From contig CM076197.1 of the NCBI GenBank assembly GCA_038277395.1, forward strand, positions 81,701,951 to 81,765,950: a stretch of DNA of 64,000 bases. The letters are read 5' to 3'. How positions within the stretch are numbered: position 1 is the stretch's first letter; each line of letters opens with the position of its first letter. The stretch is from Dryocosmus kuriphilus. Taxonomy: Eukaryota; Arthropoda; Insecta; Hymenoptera; Cynipidae. The position numbers and the translations under genes are program-made. This document shows positions 1-10,585 of this stretch, in pieces. The notes beneath the pieces were generated by a model. The model had not been told where the DNA came from, ran no database searches, and saw only the letters and a list, made by a program, of their open reading frames with translations.

Positions 1-289
1 GCCCACTTTTGCACGATGTACTTAGACTTTTTAAGCACTTTAGCAGCAGCTGAGTATGAAAGGTTTGGTCCGTGTGCATTGCGCACAAAAAACACAGCTT
101 CGAACCGTTTAGCGTATACTGCACTCATTGCGCAAACTTGTTCACTATCCGACACTTCGAATGAGACTGAATCAAATCGGCGGTTCCGCTCTTGCCCTTG
201 AAACGTACAGTCAGACCAAAAAAGAAACGAACAAAAATCTCTAAAACTTTTCGAGAAAACGCGTATTCTTTCTTGTAGAACAGACTGTA

Positions 290-850
290 ATATTTTCTCA
301 TATCTTGCATAGTTTTGCTGAAAAGTAGTTTTCTTTATATTTCATAACATATTTCACGAATAACTCAAAAACTACGCGTCTGTTCAAAAAAATGTTAGAG
401 AGAAAATTTGTAGACCTTCTTGAGATTAATAACATTGCTCACTATCATTTTTTCGTATCTTGCATAGTTTGGTGGGAAATTTGAATTTTTGCTTTTTAGT
501 GACGTTTTTTCGATTAAAAGAAAAACCCTGCATTTTATCAAAAAATGGTTAATACAAAATTAGTAGATCTTTTTGAGATGAATAACTCTGCTTATTATTA
601 TTTTTTTCGTATCTTGAATATTTTGTCAAGAAACCACAGTTTTTTATTTTTAATAACGTTTTCTCAATTAAAACAAAAACCGTGTATTTTATCAGAAAAT
701 GGTGGAAACAAAATTTGCAGATTTTTTTAAAGTAAACAAATTTCTTTTTTACTATTTTTTTTGTATCTCGCATATTTTCGCCGGAAAATGGATTTTTTGA
801 TTTTGTGAAAACCGTTTTTGATGGATAAAACCATAACCACTTTTCAAAAA
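290..850. repeat. Diverged tandem repeat, ~155 bp unit
   Basis: About four diverged units start near 292, 449, 601 and 755. Each opens with a variant of 'cgtatcttgcatagttt' and continues through a T-rich part and an 'aaaacaaaaac' segment. The end of the array ('gatggataaaac' near 820) recurs at 32170, so this is the same family as the array at 29600-30300. The open frames here run across T-rich units and are not credible genes. Confidence 0.75.
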
Positions 851-1109
851 CCGCTGGTTAACTAACTCGTCCTTTCTTTTTACACCTTATAGAAGTGTAC
901 CAAAGCGCAATCCAATCTCATTAGTCCTTCGAATTTTATCGTGGGAATAGGCGACAACGACGACAACAACAACAACAACAGACAGACACCGTCGTAAAAC
1001 ATGTTTTTTCGAATTCAGGAGGTCACGAAACGTCGAGATTTCATAAAATCCGCGAAATTCAGCTTTTACATAAAACTAATACTTTTCTCATTGAGATTAG
1101 AATGTAAAA
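851..1109. other. No gene seen; short CAA microsatellite
   Basis: The only notable structure is a (CAA)n-type run near 965-981. I see no coding signal. Confidence 0.6.
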
Positions 1110-1440
1110 AGTTGTAAAATTCGAACTTTGGGGGGATGATCCGCAATTTTCATTTGACCCTTATTTGGTAACCATGGAGGTGCAATCGAAAATACTGAAA
1201 ATGCAAACGTTGCAATCGACGTGCAAGCGTATGCAAAGAGAGAAATTGTAAAATTGGAACTTTGGGGAGATGATCCGTGATTTTTATTTACAAACGTTGC
1301 AAACGTATGCAAAAAGAAAAATGTAAAAATTCGAACTTTGAGGGGATACGTGAAGTTAACTCCTCCAAATTAATTTTGCTTATAACCTTTGAACCGAGAG
1401 AGTGCAAACGAAAATACTGAAAGTGCAAACTTGCCACGGG
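1110..1440. repeat. Short diverged tandem repeat
   Basis: A segment resembling 'aaattcgaactttgggggatgatccg' occurs near 1116, 1249 and (truncated) 1326. Copies of a 'gaaaatactgaaaatgcaaac' segment lie between them. I read this as a small decayed tandem array. Confidence 0.55.
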
Positions 1441-3571
1441 TTAATTTTGTTATATCCCCAATTTTCAATACGAATGTAAAAACTTCATTTTTTTCAAAAA
1501 AATTACAAATAACGGCATTTATTTACAATATTTACTTATTAGTTATTATTATCAATAACAAACCGTCATTGTTTGTAATTTTTATTTGTAAATATCTCTT
1601 TTAACTCAATATAAATTTGGGTCTTTAGGATTAAAAAAACAAATATTTTTTAGTCACTTTAAATTTTATAGTTAATTTAAGCAATTGTCAATTATCAAAG
1701 TAAAGATTTATTTTAAAATTATTAATCAATAAAAATGTAAAGAGAGTTTGAACAATTACTTAAGTCTAATCAATTCTCTTTTAATATTATCGTAAAATTA
1801 AAAGAATAATGTTAATATAATCATATTATTATTCTTTGTAAAAAAATCAATTCGTATCGATTCGGAAATTTATAATTCCCGGTAAAGTACTAAAATAATT
1901 GTTAGAATTTTCGAGCAGTTTCGTCTTGAAAAGATTTCAGGCACTTTTTCGAAATTCCATGCCTCTTCTAGGTTTTTCAGAACTTTTCCAAAATTCCATG
2001 ACTTTTCCAGGTCTTTTAGGTTTTGTAGAAAGTCTGTCTTTAAATAAGACCTTCTTTCTTTAAATAAACTTTTTTTCCGATAAAAATGAAAATTTTAATC
2101 AAATACGCTTTATATTTGACATTTCTGTCAAATGCAATCAAATTCAATTTTGCGTTTGCTAACAAGGCCGACCAATTTCATAAACTACCATATTTAACAT
2201 TTTTTAAAGTTCTTGATTGCATTTATAAGATAAACCATAGTATTTTGCTAACTTATTAATATTGTAAGCAGTTTTAAATATTGTTTTCTAAAAATTCTAT
2301 CCTGCGGCCAAGCTTAGTACAAAAAAGTCGTAAACTTTGCAATGAAGACTATACTCCAGACAATAATTTAAACATTCATAATGTTAATATTTTTATACAT
2401 TTTACTAAATTTTATAAAAATAGGCTATATATTGAATTTTTTTAATTGTTGTACAAAGTCCAGTTTTTATTTGAAATTTTGTGACTTTTTTATGCCAAGC
2501 TTGACGTAAGATAGAATCTAAAAAAAAATTTAGAAGATCTTAATAAACTAAAAAAATACTATGGAGTTCTAACTTAAAAATAAGACAAACAGTTCAAAGA
2601 ATGTTCGTTATTTTTAAAGTAATTGATATTCTACAAAAACATCGAAATTCAACGTTTTTTTTGTGGAATATCTTTTCATAAAATTAACATTTAGCCTCGA
2701 AGCTTATTTGACGCTGAATTTTATTTCCTTTCGTGCACACTTTAGCAAGGAAAAACAGGCGTTTTCATCATTTTTGTCTGTCATGTATAATTAAAAAATA
2801 AAACATAATATTCAAGTTCGACAGAAAAAACTTAATTTTTTTTAGGTAACGACCATTTTCCTTTCAAAAGTTCATATATGCCTTGGGTTGAAAATCTCCC
2901 CAATTCATTTTCCAGGAAATTTTTCATCCCCTACTTTTACGTAGATAGGACGACCTATTGATAATGTGAAGGATAAAGAGGGTTGTGAGAGAGGAAAACG
3001 AAGAGAGGATGAGAGGGCGAGGACCTGGCAGGCGGTCTCGAGTGTCTTGTCAATATGTATAGTGTCATCGATGTCTCTCCAATGGACGACTATCCTTTCC
3101 TGTGTGCGAAGGCACGTATACATTCTTATCAGCCAAACATGAAGATATCTATATATGTATATACACATATTAAACACAAACATAAATATGTATATGTGTA
3201 GATATATGCATGGGGAGAATCTGCAACTTGCATCTGGGAAGCGCAAGCTACCATGGAATTATCTGTCGCATCCAATCTTCGTCCTTGTCTCCACTAAATA
3301 ATTCAAACATTTTCGTCTTGACCGAAGAAGCTGTTCCCTGCTTAGTACTGTTCTTCATATATATATATATATTTTCTTCATGAGCAAAAACACTCTAAAT
3401 TTAATAGTTCATGTAAAGCAGGACTTATGATATTTTTATTTCTCTAAAATATCAGTTTTGGTGGGAAAGATTCTTCAACTTTTTTGTAATTTGGACTAGT
3501 GATGAATACGTAAGAGAAATTGATCTGAGAAAAATTTTAGAGGGCGATAAGCACGCCGCAGAAGAGCTACT
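1441..3571. other. AT-rich intergenic DNA, no gene recognised
   Basis: Only short AT-biased frames with no family resemblance are present. A weak inverted similarity surrounds two 'ccaagctt' sites near 2310 and 2500. A short TA run lies near 3357-3372. A 113-codon minus frame at 2905-3246 is rich in Tyr, Ile and Cys from TA-rich DNA and does not look like a protein. Confidence 0.55.
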
Positions 3572-4708
3572 TACCCGTGTAGAAATTTCCCTATCTTTCC
3601 CTATTTGAAGTGGGTTTCTAGTGTGGCGCGGACTAGAAGTTCTAGTCTAGAAAGAACAAATCAGGGCCCTATATGCTGCTAGTAAGCAATTTTTTACTTT
3701 GGTAAGTCTAGCTGTATCTAGTGGGGTCCCGACTAGAGAATCCGCGCTAACCTCACTTTTGTAATTATATAAGGTTCGGCCGTTAGGTGGCACGCAACAT
3801 AACCTCTCTTTGGTAAAGTTCATGAGTGTCAGTCGTGTTGTCATGTGTCATGAATTTCAGTCGTTTTTTAGACGTCATCACTTTCGCTTCACTTTGATGG
3901 AAAGAAAAATGTGAGAAAAACCATTAACAATATTTTTAAAAGATATTTGTCCAAAAAGGTTGCTCTTCAATTCGTAGCCATGAAGGCATGTGGAAATAAA
4001 CGAATTTTTAGTAGGGAGAAAAGAATGTGATCATGCATGCTATTAGGTAAGCTTATTAGAAATTAAGCATTTATTTATGCATTAACTATACTATTTCACG
4101 TTCCTAAATAATGAATTAAAAAATTTTCAGCTGCGGTTTCGAATTCCCACAGAAATCAAAGTGGCGAAGCAATAACACAAATGTATTTCCTATCTGAGTT
4201 AAAACATGTTTTGCCTAATGCCAAGGACTGGGATGACGGAAGGAGATCTCAAGAACAATGGAAAAATGTGCAAAAAGAACAGGATTAAGGATATGTAATA
4301 TTTATATTTTTATATGCAAATTATTTAAAAATTAATAAAATGCAATATAAACAAAAGTAATTTTATGTTTATTTCCAGGGATGTATTTACTATTTGGGAC
4401 GATATAAGTAGATATTTTGAGTATTTCTACTTGAAATCACCCCACATGCATAACTATATATAGGTTTATAATTATCACTATATCTAACGGGAACCTGACC
4501 AGGCCCACACCAGGGCCCTTTCTTTGATAGGGCTGTGCAAGGGCGATACCCACTAGACCCCTGCTAGAACGTCTAGTAGGGTCCACATTGACAAAAGCAT
4601 TACAATCTTGCTGGAGCCCCGGCTAGTTTTCCTCATGAGGGCTTGACTAGAAAAACAGAAAACTAGTGTGGGCCCCACTAGACCCCTTTCGAAATTTCTA
4701 CATGGGTA
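3572..4708. mobile_element. TIR-bounded DNA transposon, non-autonomous or decayed
   Basis: The left end (3572-3589, 'tacccgtgtagaaatttc') matches the reverse complement of the right end (4691-4708) with one mismatch. Subterminal DNA is rich in 'ctagtcta' and 'actagacccc' words on both sides. Inside, about 4130-4290 is a short open stretch preceded by a splice-acceptor-like 'attttcag'. It encodes a peptide ending in a charged, Trp-containing helix-like segment (QEQWKNVQKEQD). This may be a remnant exon of a transposon DNA-binding protein, but I cannot name the family. No transposase was found, so the superfamily is unassigned. Confidence 0.7.
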
Positions 4709-4933
4709 GGTCACAAGTATCGTATACTATTTTATGGCACGTGTGACATAAATCCGCCATATTCTTAATTTATATAATAAGTGAAGGGGGGTTGAGGTGG
4801 GGAAGAAACCCCCCCCCCCACCGACATAGAAAAATCAAAAAATCAAAGAGGCATTTGAAAAAATTACCGTCACGTTACGAGTTGCTTTAACGTGTTACAT
4901 CACGTCGAGAAGGAAGGAGACAGCGAGAGAAAG

Positions 4934-5480
4934 ATCGACGATTCAAATGTAATCTAAAAATACATTAAACATAACCTTCAATTAAAAATTATTTTACACA
5001 CATCGTTCGTATAACTAAAAGAAATAGCTCGAGACCTCTTTTGCTTACTAGTTTACAAAAGTAAAAAATTGAATAAATTTATTTTCATTCGTTTACAACT
5101 TATTTTATTGAACAAGTATTAGTATTAGTTAGTATTCAAATTTTAAATTATTCAAAAAGGCGCGCTTTAAAAAAAAACATGGCTTCCGCCTAGATGCCGG
5201 ATGTAGTGCTCTACTCGTTCAATTTTTCAGTCAACTTTTACAAATATCTCAAATTTTCATCTGTCAAAAGTGCCATACCCGATTTCCGGACTCAGCACGC
5301 AGGAGCCTCCTTAAATACTGTTGTGTTGGGCTATTTGAGAATTGATCTGAACTTTTGTAAACTGCTAAGCAAAAGAGGTCTCGAGATATTTCTTTTAGTT
5401 ATACGAACGATGTGTGTGAAATAAGTTTTAATTGAAGGTTATGTTTACTATAATTTTAGATTACATTTTGAATCGTCGAT
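4934..5480. mobile_element. Inverted-repeat (foldback) element
   Basis: Arms of about 130 bp (4934-5063 and 5351-5480) are reverse complements with few differences, separated by about 290 bp. They share 'atcgacgattcaaatgtaat', 'cataaccttcaattaaaa' and 'gaaatagctcgagacctctt'. The right arm ends about 30 bp before the ATG of the recombinase-like ORF at 5509, so arm and ORF may belong to one element. Confidence 0.7.
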
Positions 5481-5508
5481 TTTTATTGTTCTAAAATCCC
5501 CATTGAAC

Positions 5509-5787
5509 ATGAGTGATCACGAAGATGATGGAATGGATATTATTTCAGAAGAGATTAGAAAAATGGCGGAAATCGCCTCTTTGAGTCTGTTACCAGAAAA
5601 ATCCAAACGACTATATACAACTCCCTACAATACATTCAAGCAGTGGAGAAAAGAAAATGGATCAAATTCTTTTAGTGAAATGGTTCTATTGGCGTATTTT
5701 CAGCATTTATCTGAAAAATATTGTCCAAGTAGTTTTTGGGCAACTCTAACAATATTATTTCGAGAATTTGAAAAACGCGGGAAGTAG
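5509..5787 (+). CDS. Tyrosine recombinase-like N-terminal (core-binding) domain fragment
   Basis: The frame starts at ATG 5509; an upstream in-frame TTG is not needed. It encodes 92 residues: an acidic leader (MSDHEDDGMD), then a helical domain with LLPEKSKRLY, YNTFKQWRKENG, VLLAYFQHLSEKY and PSSFWATL. This pattern resembles the SAM-like core-binding domain of Crypton-type tyrosine recombinases and related domesticated proteins. A full protein would need a further ~200-residue catalytic domain with R..H..R..Y; none follows before the TAG at 5785. It is therefore either truncated, one exon of a spliced gene, or a stand-alone DNA-binding remnant. The composition is less AT-biased and more protein-like than nearby frames. 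The family assignment rests on pattern recognition without a search. Confidence 0.55.
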   Translation: MSDHEDDGMDIISEEIRKMAEIASLSLLPEKSKRLYTTPYNTFKQWRKENGSNSFSEMVLLAYFQHLSEKYCPSSFWATLTILFREFEKRGK

Positions 5788-5816
5788 CTACTACTCTGAA
5801 CTTGCGTGAAAGTAAC

Positions 5817-5932
5817 CTACAATTCCGTGCTGAAAACGGGCGTTTAAGTCACAGAAGAGTGTGACTTAAGTGCGGATTTAGGTCACAGAGTGCTATAAAA
5901 AATTTCACGGAACTCCTGTAGAATCAGGAATG
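5817..5932. repeat. Short hairpin-forming repeat
   Basis: The ends 'ctacaattccgtg' and 'cacggaactcctgtag' are imperfect inverted repeats. Between them are a small hairpin ('taagtcacag' / 'gtgtgactta') and a second related copy. I read it as a possible MITE remnant. Confidence 0.4.
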
Positions 5933-6684
5933 ACTTTATTTGAATTGCCGTTTCTGTTTTATTAGGAATTTTTCTTGAATCTCCAAGGACACTTAAATTA
6001 TTGAATTTGAGTCCAAGTTTTGTCCTGAATTTTTCTAGATTGGTCCTTACTTTCTTTACTTAAAAGAAGGGAGGAGAAAAATGTAAAAACTCTCCTCTAC
6101 ATTTTGTTGGTTAAGATGATATTTCCAATACTATAATATATCTACAATAATTACTTAAAATCTTTTTTAAAAAATCGTTGATTGGCCCATTTTTTAACGT
6201 GAAATAATACAAAGAAGAAATTGTATCTACTGCGTTATTCTTTTTTCTTTTTAAAATATTCATCTGGATTTTACTCTCCTCCTTGTCTAATTAAATTTTC
6301 ATTTTCTGAATTTAAATTTGACTACTTTTCTTTGTTCTCTTCCTCATCTTTCTTCATCTACTATATTGTCCCATTCATCATTCCTCGTTTCACACTCCTT
6401 GTTTTTTTCTAACTTCCCTTTCTTTTTTAAATTTATTGTTTTAAAACTTAATTCACAGAATGCGTAAATTTTTTTGTTTAGAAAGAAGGTCAATCGAAAT
6501 AAAAACAGTAAAAACTTTTTTTTAAATCAACAAGAACGGCAACCTTTCGGAATAAATGCGGACCCTTTTCAAGCCTATAAAATATATTTAATATTAAAAA
6601 ATTAATTTATATACAATAAAAATTGTTAAAACTAGTTTTAAACAGTTAAAACAGAAAAGACCAGAATTAAATAAAATACAGGCG
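5933..6684. other. AT-rich DNA, no gene seen
   Basis: T-rich strings produce a Phe/Ser-rich frame at 6221-6412 that is not gene-like. No other structure was noticed. Confidence 0.5.
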
Positions 6685-7130
6685 CTGTGTCTACTCGTCC
6701 CGAAATTCGAGACGGCCAGCACAATTTTTGCAATATTTTGACTAGTTGTCCCAAAATTATGAAAAGGATAGGTGAGGAAAAGGGGAAAATGGTAGCTCAT
6801 TTTTATAATTTATTCGAATAGCATTTTTCTAAAATTCCGAAGAATATTGATTTCACTTTATTTCGTAATATAGAGGAACTAAGAGGGCTGTTTCTGCTCG
6901 TCCCGAAATTCCGGACGACTAGCACAATTTTTGCAATATTTTGGCTAGTCTTCCCAAAAATATTAAATGAAAAGGTCAGCTAGGGAATATGGGGGGAAAG
7001 GGTACGTCAAAAGGGATTTAGAAAAGACCTAGAAAAGGGTTAGGAAAGGGATTAGAATAATAATTTCTTGAAAATGACCATTTTTGGCCACTTTGGTCGT
7101 CCCGAAATTTCGAGACGACGAGCCATTTCG
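6685..7130. repeat. Direct repeat with CGTCCCGAAATT palindromes
   Basis: A ~100 bp segment containing 'cgtcccgaaattc' and 'cacaatttttgcaatatttt' occurs at about 6687-6790 and again at 6894-6990. A third partial copy centres on the near-palindrome 'cgtcccgaaatttcgagacg' at about 7098. The period is about 207 bp. Confidence 0.65.
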
Positions 7131-7139
7131 GAATTTCAA

Positions 7140-8060
7140 ATTCCGATTTTCTTAATATTCAATAATTTGAATCTACAAGTATATAATTTGTAAGGATTTC
7201 AATTCCAGACTGTTAAATTTCAAAAAAATTTTATGTCCAATTCTGAAAGTTTCAACCAGAAGTTATTTATTATTAAATGTTTTAAATTTCTTATTATTTA
7301 ATTATTAAGGCATTCGATTTAAAATTGTACAATTTGGAAGGTTTCAATCTAGAATAATAATAATTGCTTAAAACTATATTACAAGCGTTTTCTATTTTAA
7401 ACGTTCCAAGCTTAAACTTAACCAACTATTAGGGCTTTCCATTTTATATTCTATCAATTTTGAACAATTTAATTCGAAAACAAAAAATTTTGGACGTTTT
7501 GGTTTTAAAATGTTTACTACTAGAAAAAGTGCTAATCACATTTTCATTAAAAAATTAAGTTGAGAATAGCTATTAAACTAGACCTGAAAGTCGAAAAATA
7601 TTTCGAAACTGGTATGCCGCAGTTCAACGAGGACATAGGTCATCATTTTTCATGATCAGTGTCATCCTGTAATTAGTAATATTTAAATTTCAAAATTTGC
7701 TATCAGTAAAGTTTTCCACACAAATAAACTTTTCAATTTAAAATTATTGTATAACTTGGCACTTTCCTATAATACAATTAAATTTGAGTTTATGTTATTA
7801 CAGATGTTCAATATAATCCCCCACTTATCAAAATATTAAAAATTTTATCATTTACAATACGAAACACGTTTAAATTGACCCTCAATAATAAAATTAATGA
7901 AAATCTAATTGTATTCATTTTCACTGGACCCTAAAGCCAAATTTTCGTCAACAATCTCAAACGATTTTGAATATTTTGTTTTGAAATAAATTATTGGACT
8001 TAGTAAATAAAAACATGAATAGGGACCGAATAAATCATGAAGACTATTATTATTAATTAC
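7140..8060. other. AT-rich DNA, no gene seen
   Basis: Low-complexity AT-rich sequence with no supported feature. Confidence 0.5.
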
Positions 8061-8216
8061 GTACTGTCTACTTTTACGGAATTTTCCGTAAAACTAACCC
8101 CTTTCCCCGTTTTCCCCTTGTCCAGGGCTAGAGTTAAGGGAATTTTCCTTAACTCTAGTCCTAGCGCTATACTGGACCAGTTATTCTTACGGTAAATTCC
8201 GTAACATTAGTCAGTG
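8061..8216. mobile_element. Small MITE-like element with nested palindromes
   Basis: The terminal segments around 'tactgtctacttttacgga' and 'taacattagtcagtgt' are inverted copies. Each also holds a near-palindrome of the form 'ttacggaattttccgtaa'. The centre (8131-8157) is an exact hairpin, 'ctagagttaagg' with 'ccttaactctag'. The word 'attaattac' occurs just outside both ends (8052-8060 and 8222-8230), a possible target duplication. Confidence 0.55.
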
Positions 8217-8564
8217 TCTTAATTAATTACACAGAGCTACAAGATATCTCCCACTTAGATTTGCAAGTGTTTTCTCACGTAATTTTTTCGCTGATACCGA
8301 ATCTGTCAGTAGAATTTGTCTAGGACGTAAGGATTTTGAGATATTAGAACCAGACAGTGCAAAAAAGGCAGTTTTTGGATATATTCAGATGAAAATAACT
8401 TCGAAACGCGAAGATATTCGTCCAATTGGCCGAATGATTTGGATTCCTCGTGAAAAAATCTACGGAAATGCGCATACATGATTTCTAATGTGATTGTAAA
8501 AGGAAATGTGATGTCGAATCCTTGTTATTAACGTCTGGGTGTATCATAAGAATTGGTTTGTGAC

Positions 8565-8963
8565 AAAAAGTCAAAACAACAGCTTCCAGACAATTCATAT
8601 ATTTAAATATTTCATGACGTTTCGGAACTAATACCTGTTCCCTCTTCAGATTTTAATTCTAAAAATATATATAAAGTACTGTATAAAACTAAAATAGTAG
8701 AAATTTAAAAAAGTATACAATAATTTAAGTGTCAAAAATGTCAATTCACCATAACAATTTTAAAGTATCCGTAGACATCAGTAAGAAGTTGAAAGTAATT
8801 TGTAATTTTGGTGCTCGTGTAACACAAAGGTATTGGTAATCTATAAGAAAATATTGTTTTTATTTATAAAAATGAAAGTTATAATATAATTATAAACAAA
8901 CCAATTTTATGATAATTGTAAATGTGAAAATTATGGTCAAGGTTCAAGGAAAGTTCCGTTAAT
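8565..8963 (-). repeat. PLE-1 left arm (inverted terminal repeat)
   Basis: This is a near-perfect reverse complement of 10586-10985. Its inner edge coincides with the first codon of the truncated RT frame, as expected if the 5' end of a truncated cDNA joined an inverted copy of the terminal repeat. It carries a hammerhead core on the minus strand. Confidence 0.85.
8597..8672 (-). ncRNA. Hammerhead ribozyme motif, PLE-1 left arm
   Basis: On the minus strand this is the same ribozyme as at 10877-10952. The conserved CTGAAGA lies at 8643-8649 and GAAACGTC at 8616-8623 (plus-strand coordinates, reverse complement). It would be transcribed only by antisense transcription of the element. Confidence 0.7.
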
Positions 8964-8965
8964 TG

Positions 8966-10216
8966 TCCTTCGATGTCACATCCTTGTTCACCAATATTCC
9001 TTCCAATTTAGTGTTAAAAAGTATAGAAGACAGATGGTGTTTTATTAGCCGATCTACTGAGATACCTTTAGAGGAATTTAAAAAAGGCATTTTGCACTTA
9101 TTAGAGTCTACTGTCTTTAAATTTGATAACAATATGTATAAACAAACTTTTGGAACTCCGATGGGATCTCCCATATCGGCCATACTATCTGAGTTAGTAA
9201 TGCAAGATTTGGAATCTTTTGCTTTCTCAAAAATTGATTTTAATATTTTAGCATATACACGTTATGTAGATGACACTTTCTTAATTGTTCCTTGCGATAA
9301 ACTTAATTATATACTATCTATCTTTAATTCTTACCATCCAAGGTTAAAATTCACTTTTGAAACTGAATTTAACAAATCTTTAAGTTTTTTAAATCTTGAA
9401 ATAATTAGAGATTCTAACAACAAAATTATTACTAATTGGTTCCGTAAAAAAACATACTCTGGCAGATTTTTAAATTTTTTATCAGACCACCCAGTCCAAC
9501 ACAAGATCGGTGTTGTTAAGAGTTTGGTTGATATGGCTATTCTCCTATCTGACAGTACCTTTCACCGATACAATTTAGATGTTGCTAAAGAGTTTTTGTT
9601 TTATAACAACTACCCTGACACATTTGTTGATAAGCATATTAACAGAAGATTAAAGGAATTGGATGCTAGAAACAGGATCCAGGTTGATACGCAGAATAAT
9701 GTAGAAGTTATTAATGTTAAAAAAGAAATCATTTCTATTCCATTTTTAGGCACGATAACAAATAATATCAATAGACTCCTAAAAGGTTACAACATAAAAA
9801 CCATTTTTAGAACAGAACATAAATTAGATAAATACATCAAATTAGGAAAAGACAAACTCAACTTATTAGACCGCTGCAACGTTGTTTATAGAATTACATG
9901 TTCATGTGGTATGACTTACGTTGGTCAAACACGTCGTCCACTTAGAATCAGAATTAAAGAGCATAAAGATAATATTAGATTATCTGAAAAATACCACAGA
10001 GCTATTAGCCAACATTTGGTACAGAAGCATAGTGGTGATTCTAATGTTATAAAATGGGACGAAATTGAGATTTTACACGAAGAATCTAATTATTTTAAAC
10101 GAGCCTTTGCTGAGATGGTTTTTATTAGAAAGGAAGGAAGAAAAAGTATGAATCTTATTACTGACTTAGATTATTTTAACGAATCTTACAAGATGATCAT
10201 TGACTTTTTAGGATAA
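8966..10216 (+). CDS. Penelope-like reverse transcriptase-GIY-YIG protein, 5'-truncated
   Basis: About 416 codons are open without a stop. No ATG opens the frame: it begins at the junction with the left arm, so the N terminus and RT fingers are missing and this copy cannot be complete. Counting from the TTG at 8963, residues 2-13 (SFDVTSLFTNIP) and 64-80 (GTPMGSPISAILSELVM) are RT motifs, and YVDD at 101-104 is the catalytic box. Residues ~165-240 form the thumb and linker. The GIY-YIG endonuclease starts near 307 with VYRITC and TYVGQT (318-323), then an Arg-rich helix with EH (333-334) and a conserved Glu near 384. RT fused to a C-terminal GIY-YIG is the hallmark of endonuclease-bearing Penelope-like elements, which use it for nicking and target-primed insertion. 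The absence of stops points to a recent insertion. Confidence 0.92.
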   Translation, partial: SFDVTSLFTNIPSNLVLKSIEDRWCFISRSTEIPLEEFKKGILHLLESTVFKFDNNMYKQTFGTPMGSPISAILSELVMQDLESFAFSKIDFNILAYTRYVDDTFLIVPCDKLNYILSIFNSYHPRLKFTFETEFNKSLSFLNLEIIRDSNNKIITNWFRKKTYSGRFLNFLSDHPVQHKIGVVKSLVDMAILLSDSTFHRYNLDVAKEFLFYNNYPDTFVDKHINRRLKELDARNRIQVDTQNNVEVINVKKEIISIPFLGTITNNINRLLKGYNIKTIFRTEHKLDKYIKLGKDKLNLLDRCNVVYRITCSCGMTYVGQTRRPLRIRIKEHKDNIRLSEKYHRAISQHLVQKHSGDSNVIKWDEIEILHEESNYFKRAFAEMVFIRKEGRKSMNLITDLDYFNESYKMIIDFLG

Positions 10217-10585
10217 ATTGTTTTTTTAGTTATGACTAATACAATAGATTTTAAAATAAATTATGACAATGTCTTTACATTTCTTAACTTAATTATAATT
10301 CGTTCTAATGTATTGTGAGTATGTACGCTCCTGTATTTCCGAGTTGCGGAAAACTTTATATGTTAGGTCAGTGCTCGTGTAAACACTAAAGATGACGGTT
10401 GGTTTATCCGAAATTCACTTAAGTTGTCAGACATTTATATTTTATATTTATTTATTTTTCAAAAAATGAGTTGTTTAATTCATAGAGTGAAATCCGATTT
10501 TCAGGTAATATAATAAAAAAATTCTATTAATTTTAAATTCCTTTAATTTATAATATTTATTATTCTCTTACATATATAATTCAAT
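10217..10585 (+). other. PLE-1 3' non-coding region
   Basis: AT-rich sequence between the RT stop codon and the right arm. No further ORF. Its length and position match the 3' regions of the other two Penelope copies in the window. Confidence 0.6.

Noticed and set aside
2905..3246. 113-codon minus frame rich in Tyr, Ile and Cys
   Set aside because: It arises from TA/CA-rich sequence, has no domain pattern and no supporting signals.
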